From: Thauera sp.
Lineage (GTDB): Bacteria; Pseudomonadota; Gammaproteobacteria; Burkholderiales; Rhodocyclaceae
Direction: 5' to 3'
Length of the DNA: 11,141 bases
Assembly (NCBI GenBank): GCA_023150215.1
Contig: JAKLLJ010000084.1
Coordinates: 1 to 11,141, forward strand
The position numbers were made by a program, and so were the translations under genes. Of the stretch, positions 1 to 6,739 are shown piece by piece. The notes beneath the pieces are model-generated. The model was not told where the DNA came from. It made no database searches and was given only the letters and a program-made list of their open reading frames with translations. The number at the start of each line of letters is the position of its first letter. The first letter of the stretch is position 1.

Positions 1-3000
1 GCTCGATCGTGCTCGCCTCGAACAACTCCTCGGCGTAGGTGAAGCTCACACGCACCTGGCCGTCGGCGTCTTCGACCGTGTCAACTGTCAGTTCAAACTG
101 CGCATGCTGATTCCCAATGGACACTTCGGACACCGACCAGCCTAATGGCCGCTGCAATGGGGAAAGATCCCTCTGTAAGTGGTTGAACATCACGTCGAAG
201 AGCGGAGTTGCGCTCAGATTGCGCTCCGGCCGCAACGCCTCCACGAGCTGCTCGAATGGCAGTTCCTGATGCGCTTGAGCATCAAGCGCGGCCTCCCTGG
301 CCTGCGCCAGCATCTGGGCAAGGCTCATCTGCCCCTCGACGCTATTGCGCAGCACCAGCGTGTTGACGAAGAAGCCGACCACACGCTGAAGCTCGGCACG
401 CGAGCGATTGGCCACCGGCGTGCCAACACGGATGTCGTGCTGCCCGGTGTAGCGATATAGCAGCGCCTGGAAAGCCGCCAGCAACAGCATGAAGAGCGTG
501 GCGCCATGGGCTTCCGCCTGCGCGCGCAACCCGACCGACAGCCCCTCGGAGAGGTCAAAGCCGTGTCGCCCAGCCCGGTACCGGGCAACCGCCTGACGTG
601 GATGATCGACAGACAAGGCGAGAACCGGCTGCGCTTCGCCCAGCGGCACGCCGAGCTGTTTCACCCAGTACGCCAGTTGACGCGCTCGCGCCTCCTGGTT
701 GGGATGGTCGTGCTGCCAAGCCGCGTAGTCCGCATACTGAATCGCGGGAGGTGGCAACGCCTCATCACCTGCGTGTCGAGCCGCATACAACGCAGCCAAC
801 TCATCCACGAGAACCTGCATCGAAGCGCCATCGGAGATGATGTGGTGCATCACCAGCACCAGAATGTGGACCTGATCTTCCAGCCGCACGAGCGCCGCAC
901 GAACCAAGGGACCGACCGTCAGATCGAAGGGCTGCACCTGGAGCGCTCGCAGTGTTTCTGAGGCGTGAGCTTCGCGCTCCTCGTCCGCCGTGCTGCGAAG
1001 GTCGAACAACTGAAGAGCCAAGCCCCCATTTCCCCGAACGATCTGCTCGACCTCACCATCCGGCCGTGCCCGGAACACGGTGCGCAGGGACTCGTGGCGC
1101 TTGGCCAAACCATCGACGGCCATGCGCATTGCTTCAGCATCCAACACGCCCGCAATGCGCAACGCGCCCTGAACGTGGTAGGCGGTACTTTGCGGATCGA
1201 GCCGCCACAGGAACCACTGCCGCTGCTGGGCCGAGGACAAAGGCAAAGGCTCGGCGCGACGCTCAGGAGGCAGAACAGGAATTCCGGCCACCGACGTCCG
1301 GACACCGGCCTTCTGACAAGCCCGAATGCCATCGGCCTGCCGCCCAAGGCGCGGCAACTCAAAAATCTGCCTGATCGGGAAGTCGATTCCCCATTTCTGC
1401 GAGATGCGCACAGCCAGTTGCACTGCAGCCAGCGAGTTGCCACCGAGGGTGAAGAAGTGCGCGTCGTTGGCGTATGTCCGCGTCGACTCGTGGCCAAGTA
1501 CTTGGCGCCACATGCCAGCCAGCATCTGCGCCGTCTCATCCTGAACGGCGTCATCGCCAGTGGCCGGATCACCACCGGTCCGGCCTTCGCCCGTCACGAA
1601 ACGTCCGCTCTCAAAAAGCGCATAGGCATCGAGCGAACGCTCCGCCCAACCTCTGCGGCAGGCAGCGCGCTGCAGCTTGCCGCTGGACGTTTTGGGCAGC
1701 GCTCCGGGGTTGAGGAGTACGACCGCCTTCGGCGCCTCGCCGCACTGCTCGCTCACTGCCAAGCTCAGAGCATCAACCAACACCTGCGGAGGCACGAGTT
1801 TCTGCAAACCGCGCGATACCTCGGCTGCGACGCCGATCCCCTCCTGCCCATCCAAATCCACCGCGAAGGCCGCCACCCTGCCCTTGCGCACCGCTTCCAC
1901 CTCGGCCTCGACCACGCGCTCGATGTCGTGCGGGTAGATGTTGTGCCCACGCACGATGATCATGTCCTTGAGCCGCCCGGCCACGAAAATCTGACCCTCG
2001 TGCATGAAGCCCAGGTCGCCGGTACGCAGCCAGCGGAGCCCGTCGCGCTCGACGAACGCTTCCGCGGTTTCGCAGGGCTTGTTCCAGTAGCCCGCCGCCA
2101 TGCTGGGCCCCGTAGCCCAGATCTCGCCAATGGCGCACCCAGGAGCGACTTCTCCGGTCTGCGGGTCGACGATCCGAACTTCATGATCCGAAGGAACGCT
2201 GCCGCAGCCGACCAAGGCGGCACCGTCGCCATCGACTGCCACCTGCCGCCTCGCGAGCGCCTCGGTATCGAAGCGACTCACCACCATGCCGCTGCCCCGA
2301 CGCCCTCCGGTGATGAAAAGCGTGGCCTCGGCCAGGCCATAGCAGGGGTATACCGCTCCGGCGCTGAATCCCACTGGGGCATATCGCTCGATGAACGCGT
2401 CCATCGTGTCTTGCCGCACCGGCTCGGCGCCGGTGTAGGCCACGCGCCAACTCGACAGATCCAACCCCTCGGTCTGTGCCTCCTTGACCCGATCCAGGCA
2501 CAGGCGGTATGCAAAGTCCGGGCCACCGCTGATCGTTACCTTATGACGCGAAATCATCTCCAGCCAACGCACCGGACGCTCCAGGAAAAAGCGCGGCGAA
2601 GACAGCACACAGGGAATGCCGCTGTAGAAGGGCTGCAGCAGTCCACCGATCAGGCCCATATCATGGAACAGGGGCGACCACACGCCGAATTTGTCATCGG
2701 CGCCAATCGAGAGCCCCTCACGGATCGCCCGTTCGTTGGCCATCAGATTGCCGTGCGTCACCATCACCCCCTTGGGGGCTGAGGTGGAGCCGGACGTGTA
2801 CTGCAGGAAGGCGACGTCCTCGCTGGCAGGTTGATATGACTGCCAATTGCCTGCAGCGGCCGGATCGACTTCATCCACAGCCACCGCCGCCGATACACCA
2901 AACTGGCCGGCAGCAGCACCCACCAAGGCTTGGAGTGAACTCAAGGTCAGAATGCCCCGCGCCTGCGCATCGGCGGCAATACCTGCGAGTCGAGCGAGGT

Positions 3001-3337
3001 GCTGAGGGCGCGTCGACTCCGGCGGAAACACCGGCACCGCGATCACCCCTGCGTGGAAGCACGCAAACATACTGACCGCATAGTGCTCATCGTTGTCGAG
3101 CAGAATCAGTACCCGGTCGCCCTTCTCGAAGCGGCCCTGCAGCACGGCGGCGAGCGCTTGCACGCGCTGCCCGAAAACACGATAGCTCAAGGCCGTTTCG
3201 ACGAGATGGTCGTCGCGTTCTGCCACGACGGTCAGTGCAATGTCCTCGGGCCGATTGGCGACGAGTTGCTGCAGGCGTTCAACAAAATTCGCAGGATGAA
3301 CAAATGCGTTCTCTTGCGACACGGACTGTGTCGTCAT
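1..3337 (-). CDS. NRPS, fatty acyl-AMP ligase / carrier / condensation (partial, runs off left edge)
   Basis: Initiating module of a nonribosomal peptide synthetase, cytoplasmic. About 1112 residues are visible and the frame is still open at position 1. Residues about 1-580 form a fatty acyl-AMP ligase: TSGST-x-x-PKG at 181-190 (K189), the FAAL-typical FHDMGLIGG beginning near 224 (H225, D226), RTGDLG with D441, and the C-terminal lysine K554 in SSGKLQR. A carrier domain follows with LGGNSL, phosphopantetheine serine S635. A condensation domain starts near 695 (SSAQQRQWFL at about 700), has HHIISDG at 831-837, then VGFFVNT, and is cut before its end. The ATG at 3337 has GAGGGA about 7 bases upstream. 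FAAL domains activate a fatty acid as acyl-adenylate and load it on the adjacent carrier; the C domain would then acylate the first amino acid. This suggests a lipopeptide siderophore (inference). It is the last visible gene of the operon, 151 bases after the phosphopantetheinyl transferase gene; that gap shows no promoter or terminator. Confidence 0.93.
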   Translation of the reverse strand, partial: MTTQSVSQENAFVHPANFVERLQQLVANRPEDIALTVVAERDDHLVETALSYRVFGQRVQALAAVLQGRFEKGDRVLILLDNDEHYAVSMFACFHAGVIAVPVFPPESTRPQHLARLAGIAADAQARGILTLSSLQALVGAAAGQFGVSAAVAVDEVDPAAAGNWQSYQPASEDVAFLQYTSGSTSAPKGVMVTHGNLMANERAIREGLSIGADDKFGVWSPLFHDMGLIGGLLQPFYSGIPCVLSSPRFFLERPVRWLEMISRHKVTISGGPDFAYRLCLDRVKEAQTEGLDLSSWRVAYTGAEPVRQDTMDAFIERYAPVGFSAGAVYPCYGLAEATLFITGGRRGSGMVVSRFDTEALARRQVAVDGDGAALVGCGSVPSDHEVRIVDPQTGEVAPGCAIGEIWATGPSMAAGYWNKPCETAEAFVERDGLRWLRTGDLGFMHEGQIFVAGRLKDMIIVRGHNIYPHDIERVVEAEVEAVRKGRVAAFAVDLDGQEGIGVAAEVSRGLQKLVPPQVLVDALSLAVSEQCGEAPKAVVLLNPGALPKTSSGKLQRAACRRGWAERSLDAYALFESGRFVTGEGRTGGDPATGDDAVQDETAQMLAGMWRQVLGHESTRTYANDAHFFTLGGNSLAAVQLAVRISQKWGIDFPIRQIFELPRLGRQADGIRACQKAGVRTSVAGIPVLPPERRAEPLPLSSAQQRQWFLWRLDPQSTAYHVQGALRIAGVLDAEAMRMAVDGLAKRHESLRTVFRARPDGEVEQIVRGNGGLALQLFDLRSTADEEREAHASETLRALQVQPFDLTVGPLVRAALVRLEDQVHILVLVMHHIISDGASMQVLVDELAALYAARHAGDEALPPPAIQYADYAAWQHDHPNQEARARQLAYWVKQLGVPLGEAQPVLALSVDHPRQAVARYRAGRHGFDLSEGLSVGLRAQAEAHGATLFMLLLAAFQALLYRYTGQHDIRVGTPVANRSRAELQRVVGFFVNTLVLRNSVEGQMSLAQMLAQAREAALDAQAHQELPFEQLVEALRPERNLSATPLFDVMFNHLQRDLSPLQRPLGWSVSEVSIGNQHAQFELTVDTVEDADGQVRVSFTYAEELFEASTIE

Positions 3338-3488
3338 CAGGTTTCCCTCACTCGTAAATGCGCTCAGGATTCGCCCATATGAGGGCGGGATCCGACCCCG
3401 TCGCTGAACACAAAGCACCACTGGTTGATCAGCGGTAGAGACCCGGATTCAAGCTGCGCCCTTCGTTCAACCCGGAATATCGACTCAT

Positions 3489-4190
3489 TCACCACTTCAT
3501 TTCTCCCTTGCCGTCCGGTTGCCACGCCAGGGTGGCGGCATAGCCGGGCGGCGAATCAAGGCGAAGGGCGCTCACGCGAGGCCAGTCCATCCCTTCGTGG
3601 CGTATGTCATAGGAAGCCCCCTCGGCAGGTCCGAGCTTCAACACCGAGAGTTGCTGCAGATGCTCCGCAACACCGAGGCCCAGAGCCTTCAACACCGCTT
3701 CCTTGGCCGTCCAGCACTCGAAGAAGTCGATGTGCCGATCGTCCGACAGTCGGCGCTCAAACACCGACAGCGCCTGGGCCGACAAGCCGATCACATCGCA
3801 GCGCGGATCGCGACGCTCGATGTCGACACCCACAGGCGCGCGCTCGGACAGGGCGATCAAGGCGAAGCTGCCTGCATGGGACACGTTGAAGAAGACGGGC
3901 GGATTGGACGAGCAAGCCGCCTCCAGGCGTGGCTTGCCATATGGGTTGGTCACGAACCTCAAGGTCTGCGGGCGGCAACGCAGACGCGCACCCAGCAGTC
4001 GCCGCAGAGCCACACGCGTGGCCACGAAGCGGACCTTGTCGTCATGCCTGTGGAAGCGCAGTGCGCGCACGCCCTCTTCTTCGCTCAACAAGCCCCAGTC
4101 GGCGTCTGACAACGGCGCCGCCAGATCGAGCGCAAGCTGGAACACGTCGATGCCGGGCGGCAGCGAATCAGGCAGACGCCGCGGCTGCAT
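3489..4190 (-). CDS. Sfp-type 4'-phosphopantetheinyl transferase
   Basis: Transfers 4'-phosphopantetheine from coenzyme A to the carrier-domain serine, turning apo-NRPS into the active holo form. The 233-residue product has the family motifs in order: NPYGKPRL (82-89), FFNVSHAG (100-107), VGVDIE (120-125; D123 and E125 are the expected Mg ligands), and WTAKEAVLKALGLG (160-173; E164 third ligand, K168). Length and spacing fit the Sfp/EntD superfamily, 230-250 residues. I chose the ATG at 4190 because GGGG lies 6 bases upstream. A TTG at 4205 in the same frame would add five residues and is less likely. The start lies 23 bases inside the end of the thioesterase gene, so the two are probably translationally coupled. 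The client is most likely the NRPS encoded immediately downstream. Confidence 0.93.
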   Translation of the reverse strand: MQPRRLPDSLPPGIDVFQLALDLAAPLSDADWGLLSEEEGVRALRFHRHDDKVRFVATRVALRRLLGARLRCRPQTLRFVTNPYGKPRLEAACSSNPPVFFNVSHAGSFALIALSERAPVGVDIERRDPRCDVIGLSAQALSVFERRLSDDRHIDFFECWTAKEAVLKALGLGVAEHLQQLSVLKLGPAEGASYDIRHEGMDWPRVSALRLDSPPGYAATLAWQPDGKGEMKW

Positions 4191-4920
4191 GGCACACCCC
4201 CGCAAACTGATGCGTCAACTCCCGCACCACCGCAGCAACCACCCGCTGCTCGTGCTGACGAATGAAGAAATGCCCGCCATCGAACCAATCAAGCGTGAAC
4301 ATGCTGCCGGCCTCGCGCCGCCAGGCCTCGACACGCTCAGCGGCAATGTCGTCTTGCCGCCCTGCAAGGGCGTGCATCGGCACGGAGAGTGGCTCGCCCG
4401 CCTGGTATCGGAAGCTCTCGCAGACACGGTAGTCCGCGCCCAGGGTGTCGAGCGTGAGGCGCAACAGTTCGTCGCTGGCCAGCACCTCCTCGGGCGTACC
4501 GCCCTGCTTGCGCAGGTCGGCGATCAGGGCCGCATCGTCGCCCTTGCCGGCAAACCGGTCCGGATCGCGGCGCGAGGGCGCAGGACTGCCAGACACGAAC
4601 ATCGCCCGGGGCAGGGGCTTGCCCAGGGCCCGCTGGTGCTGCGCCATTCCGTAGGCTAACAAGGCACCCATGCTATGACCGAACAGGGCATAGCGACCTT
4701 GCATCGCCGCCGCCTGCTCATCACAGATCTGCGCCACGAGCCGCCCGAAGTCCTCGACGAAAGGCTCGCCCAGGCGACCGCCCCGCCCCGGCAGTTCCAC
4801 CGGCACCACGCGGATCCACTCCGGCAGCAGACGGCGCCACCGCAGGTACATGGTGGCGCTCGCGCCCGCACACGGCAGGGTCAGCAGATCGATGAACGGC
4901 GACCTCATGGAACCAGTCAT
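4168..4920 (-). CDS. Type II thioesterase of the NRPS cluster
   Basis: Stand-alone alpha/beta-hydrolase thioesterase of 250 residues, the usual size for external (type II) thioesterases of NRPS/PKS clusters. Members remove wrongly loaded acyl groups from carrier domains. Visible motifs: LPCAGASA near 15-22 (oxyanion-side loop), ELPGRGGR at 42-49, nucleophile S83 in GHSMG (81-85), acid D190 or D191 in LAGRQDD, and H217 in GGHFF. The ATG at 4920 overlaps the TGA of the mbtH gene as TGATG, a classic coupling arrangement. A longer open frame reaches 4974 but would invade mbtH, so the start at 4920 is preferred. The thioesterase is separate from the NRPS chain, and its position among mbtH and PPTase genes supports an editing role rather than product release. 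The release domain would lie outside the window. Confidence 0.93.
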   Translation of the reverse strand: MTGSMRSPFIDLLTLPCAGASATMYLRWRRLLPEWIRVVPVELPGRGGRLGEPFVEDFGRLVAQICDEQAAAMQGRYALFGHSMGALLAYGMAQHQRALGKPLPRAMFVSGSPAPSRRDPDRFAGKGDDAALIADLRKQGGTPEEVLASDELLRLTLDTLGADYRVCESFRYQAGEPLSVPMHALAGRQDDIAAERVEAWRREAGSMFTLDWFDGGHFFIRQHEQRVVAAVVRELTHQFAGVCHAAAASA

Positions 4921-5174
4921 CAGGCAGTCGCAGCAGCAGACTGGGCAGCTTTCTCGGCCTGCTCGTCCATCCATTTACGCAGCGACAGCGGACGCATGTC
5001 CGTCCACGTCTTTTCGACGTATTCGAGGACGGTCTTCTTGTCACCCTTGACCCCTTCAACGGCTTTCCAGCCGCCGGGTACGGCCTTCCAGTGGGGCCAG
5101 ATGGAGTACTGTTCTTCGTGGTTGACAAGAACGATGAAAGTCTCGTCCTCACGGTCAAAGCAACTGGTCGACAT
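4920..5174 (-). CDS. MbtH-like NRPS accessory protein
   Basis: Small (84-residue) MbtH-family protein, which binds amino-acid adenylation domains and is often needed for their solubility or activity. The family signature is complete: NHEEQYSIWP (about residues 17-26), VPGGWKAV, GDKKTVLEYVEKTWTDMRPLSLR toward the C terminus. The ATG at 5174 is chosen because GAGG lies 6 bases upstream; a second ATG at 5180 abuts that GAGG and would leave no spacing, and GTG/ATG-like starts farther out add residues absent from the family. It is the first gene of the biosynthetic operon and overlaps the thioesterase start by one base. About 80 bases upstream is a TAAA-N17-CGTC promoter-like element that would place it under the neighbouring sigma factor. 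The fatty acyl-AMP ligase itself would not need MbtH, so the partners should be the amino-acid-activating modules beyond the left edge. Confidence 0.96.
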   Translation of the reverse strand: MSTSCFDREDETFIVLVNHEEQYSIWPHWKAVPGGWKAVEGVKGDKKTVLEYVEKTWTDMRPLSLRKWMDEQAEKAAQSAAATA

Positions 5175-5512
5175 GGGCATCCTCGTGCAGTGAAGAGAAA
5201 GCGACCTCACGCTTTGCCGGCCCGTTTGCCGACACGCTGGTCACTGCCTTCAAAGACGAGACAGCCGTCGATTTGTTTAGTCGCAGAACATCTCACGCCG
5301 GCCCATGGCGAACCGGAAACGAGGGAGCCGATCGTCGCAAGGCGCGCAGCGCCTCCCCTTGGCGACACACGCGAAAAGCACAGGGACAAAGAATGCGCAA
5401 AGAAGCACCGCCGACGCAAATCGCGACGTCAATCAGTGATCTCGTTGATTCCGGAAGCGATGAACGTCACTGGTCGGGTGCAATGGACCCGACGCTCGAC
5501 TGAGAGCAGGAA
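5175..5512 (-). other. Gene-free leader and promoter region of the biosynthetic operon
   Basis: 338 bases without a credible gene between the terminator of the DUF4880 gene and mbtH. It holds the TAAA-N17-CGTC element at 5255-5279, an approximately 75-base untranslated leader before mbtH, and a 6-bp inverted repeat GTCGGG (5473-5478) / CCCGAC (5488-5493) just past the terminator. The remaining 5281-5472 shows nothing I can name. Open frames here on both strands lack recognisable protein character. Confidence 0.6.
5255..5279 (-). promoter_or_regulatory. Iron-starvation sigma (OrbS/PvdS-type) promoter for mbtH operon
   Basis: On the minus strand, TAAA at 5279-5276 (as CTAAAC) and CGTC at 5258-5255 are separated by exactly 17 bases, with a G+C-rich patch CGACGGC in the spacer. 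This is the layout described for OrbS-dependent promoters in Burkholderia (TAAA, N17, CGTC) and close to the Pseudomonas PvdS iron-starvation box (TAAAT, N16-17, CGT). It sits about 80 bases before the mbtH start, downstream of the terminator that ends the sigma transcript. Seen: the motif and spacing. Inferred: recognition by the ECF sigma encoded at 5927-6451. Confidence 0.75.
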
Positions 5513-5544
5513 AAACCCGACTTCTAGCGCTCGCCGTCGGGTTT
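5513..5544 (-). terminator. Intrinsic terminator after the DUF4880 gene
   Basis: Read on the minus strand, AAACCCGAC (5544-5536) and GTCGGGTTT (5521-5513) form a perfect 9-bp stem with a 14-base loop, and the second arm runs into T residues (GGGTTTTTCC). The TAG stop of the DUF4880 gene lies in the loop. It would end the sigma-DUF4880 transcript and isolate it from the mbtH operon, which then needs its own promoter. Confidence 0.85.
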
Positions 5545-5772
5545 CGTACAGCCGGGGATGTCGATATCGTTGGCAGGAGGAACCAGACCTGCCATCAGCC
5601 ACAAGCGACCGGCCTTGTCGTAGGCTTGACGATGGGCAGGGTCGGCAGCAAGCCAGTGTGCCAGCTCGACCTCGGCGGCTGCATCCAAGCCTTGGTGCTC
5701 ATGCTGGCGCATCACCCAGGACCAGGCGAAATCCCAAACCGGATCCTGCTTCGGATTCACTTCTTCGCCCAT
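5524..5772 (-). CDS. DUF4880-only (FecR N-terminal domain) protein
   Basis: 82-residue protein resembling only the N-terminal cytoplasmic domain of FecR-type sigma regulators: WDFAWSWVMRQHE, then VELAHWLAADPAHRQAYDKAGRLW, the characteristic DUF4880 pattern. FecR proteins usually continue through a transmembrane helix into a periplasmic domain, roughly 300 residues or more. Here the frame stops about 20 residues after the motif, with no hydrophobic segment, and a terminator overlaps the stop. The ATG at 5772 has AAAGG about 6 bases upstream; an upstream GTG at 5820 in the same frame is less likely. It lies downstream of the ECF sigma gene in the same orientation. In FecR this domain contacts the sigma factor, so this protein could modulate the sigma without any surface signal (inference). 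A decayed fecR is the alternative, but the clean RBS, stop and terminator argue for a real gene. Confidence 0.8.
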   Translation of the reverse strand: MGEEVNPKQDPVWDFAWSWVMRQHEHQGLDAAAEVELAHWLAADPAHRQAYDKAGRLWLMAGLVPPANDIDIPGCTKPDGER

Positions 5773-5868
5773 TGGCTGCCTTTTGAACACTGGGTGGCTG
5801 ATGGCGCTATCAAATAGCACAGGTCATTGAATGATGACAGCTATGTGACCAAGACGCAAAACCCACGG

Positions 5869-5894
5869 GACGCCTGTGCGCCCTACCCCTTTTA
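5869..5894 (-). promoter_or_regulatory. Weak candidate sigma-dependent promoter between sigma and DUF4880 genes
   Basis: On the minus strand TAAA (5894-5891, as ATAAAAG) is followed after 18 bases by CGTC (5872-5869), with a G-rich spacer. The spacing is one base longer than in the clear copy upstream of mbtH. It lies 97 bases before the DUF4880 start, so the sigma factor might boost its own partner. Low confidence because short G+C-rich motifs recur by chance. Confidence 0.3.
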
Positions 5895-5926
5895 TCCGAC
5901 GCCCCACGCAACGGGGCTTGGCAGCG

Positions 5927-6451
5927 TTATGCATCGTCCAGCAAATCGCGGCACGAGGCGATGGCTTGTGTTGCGTCCCTGAGCATGAAGTTCACAAGTG
6001 TGGCAGAGCATCCCAGTTGCTGCGCAATTTCGCGCTGCGTCAGCCCGCCCAGCCGGTAGAGTTCGAATGCGTGCCGCGTCCTCGGCGCCAGGGTTCCGAG
6101 AACCCTGTCAATGGCATCGAGAACTTGCCGCTCATGCAGACAACGCTCCGGGACACAACCGCCCGCGACCTGTGGAAGCTCCCCGTCCTCAGTGTGGATG
6201 CGGTACGTCGACTCGACAGCCTGGCGACGGCAGTGGTCGAGAGCCAGATTGCGGACCACTTGGCAGCAGTAGCAGTAAGGCTTGTCCACATTGCGCGCAC
6301 ACGCACCTTCGACAAGCTTCAAGTAGGCGTCCTGCGTCACCTCGTCCGCAATCTCTGGGGTGCCCACGATCTTCTGGGCGATGCGGCGGAGTTGCGCTCT
6401 GTGCGCAACGAAGACCTCCTTAAGCGCCGCTCCCGGCGAGTCCATCGGCAT
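5927..6451 (-). CDS. ECF sigma factor, iron-starvation (OrbS/PvdS/FecI-like)
   Basis: 174-residue extracytoplasmic-function sigma factor directing RNA polymerase to siderophore promoters. Region 2 is visible at about 10-76 (EIADEVTQDAYLKLVEG at 33-49; CYCCQVVRNLALDHCRR at 60-76, the -10-recognition helix). Region 4 lies at about 107-170, with an HTH in GGLTQREIAQQLGCSATLVNF at 135-155. Length is typical of the group. Start at ATG 6451: AGAGG lies 7 bases upstream, while the second ATG at 6445 would be too far. A Fur-box-like palindrome 52 bases upstream predicts induction by iron depletion. The likely targets are the TAAA/CGTC element before mbtH and other cluster promoters outside the window. 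The nearest regulator partner is the short DUF4880 protein. Distinguishing OrbS/PvdS-like from FecI-like needs a phylogeny; the promoter type favours OrbS/PvdS. Odd point: seven cysteines, three of them in the YCYCC stretch. Confidence 0.93.
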   Translation of the reverse strand: MPMDSPGAALKEVFVAHRAQLRRIAQKIVGTPEIADEVTQDAYLKLVEGACARNVDKPYCYCCQVVRNLALDHCRRQAVESTYRIHTEDGELPQVAGGCVPERCLHERQVLDAIDRVLGTLAPRTRHAFELYRLGGLTQREIAQQLGCSATLVNFMLRDATQAIASCRDLLDDA

Positions 6452-6502
6452 TGCAGCGCCTCTCTATTCAGGTGAATCGTTGTTTTACTTGCACATCATA
6501 AC

Positions 6503-6523
6503 TGCGAATAATTCTTATTCACA
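6503..6523. promoter_or_regulatory. Fur box upstream of the ECF sigma gene
   Basis: A/T-rich dyad in an otherwise G+C-rich sequence: half-sites TGCGAATAA and TTATTCACA separated by TTC, matching at 8 of 9 positions. It fits the ferric uptake regulator consensus (GATAAT-type hexamers arranged around ATTATTC). It is 52 bases before the sigma start codon and overlaps the region where the -10 would lie, as expected for a Fur-Fe2+ repressor site. Confidence 0.8.
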
Positions 6524-6539
6524 TGGCGCAAGAAGTCAA
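6511..6539 (-). promoter_or_regulatory. Candidate housekeeping promoter of the sigma gene
   Basis: On the minus strand TTGACT (6539-6534) is followed after 17 bases by AAGAAT (6516-6511), which lies within the Fur box. The -35 matches 5 of 6, the -10 four of 6. The overlap would let Fur block polymerase directly. The -35 is supported better than the -10. Confidence 0.45.
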
Positions 6540-6676
6540 CCGTTCCGACCGCATCCAGTGCTTGACTCAAGGCCAAGCGATGGAACTTGCGCACCGTCAC
6601 ACTGAACCCGAAGTACAAACTGGCGCTTGGAACCACCGGTCTGCGCTTCGGCCATGGTGATGAACATGGTGCAATG

Positions 6677-6692
6677 GGCCCGTTGCCGGGCC
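6677..6692 (-). other. GC hairpin with GCAA tetraloop downstream of the integrase-like gene
   Basis: On the minus strand GGCCCG-GCAA-CGGGCC is a perfect 6-bp stem closed by a GNRA tetraloop, extendable outward through CAA/TTG (6672-6674 with 6694-6696) past a wobble and a bulge. It lies 48 bases after the stop of the 6740-7720 gene. It has no T-run, so it is not a typical intrinsic terminator; it may block 3' decay or assist Rho-dependent ending. Confidence 0.4.
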
Positions 6693-6739
6693 GTTGTGAG
6701 CCAACGGTGCGACTGCGTCCCCATCAAGGGCAATTCGCT

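Larger units (their letters stand above)
6452..6739. other. Intergenic region between the siderophore cluster and the mobile block
   Basis: 288 bases with no credible gene. The left part carries the Fur box and sigma promoter. The right part (6540-6739) holds a 7-bp inverted repeat CCAAGCG (6573-6579) / CGCTTGG (6624-6630) and a strong GC hairpin at 6677-6692. No tRNA gene or obvious direct repeat is visible. It is the most likely place for the element boundary (attachment site), but that is inferred only from the position of the integrase-like gene. Confidence 0.5.

Noticed and set aside
965..2782. Plus-strand open frame of 605 codons
   Set aside because: It lies antisense to the NRPS; its translation has no recognisable domain, while the minus frame carries all FAAL, carrier and condensation motifs. 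Long antisense frames are common at high G+C.
3402..3434. CGCTGA/TCAGCG inverted repeat in the PPTase-NRPS gap as an internal promoter or terminator
   Set aside because: Six pairs with a 21-base loop, no T-run and no TAAA/CGTC element; I treat the gap as part of one operon.
3703..4659. Plus-strand open frame of 318 codons
   Set aside because: Spans antisense of two well-supported genes (PPTase and thioesterase) and shows no domain.
5901..5917. GCCCC/GGGGC inverted repeat after the sigma gene as a terminator
   Set aside because: Only five pairs and no T-run on the minus strand; the clear terminator is after the DUF4880 gene.
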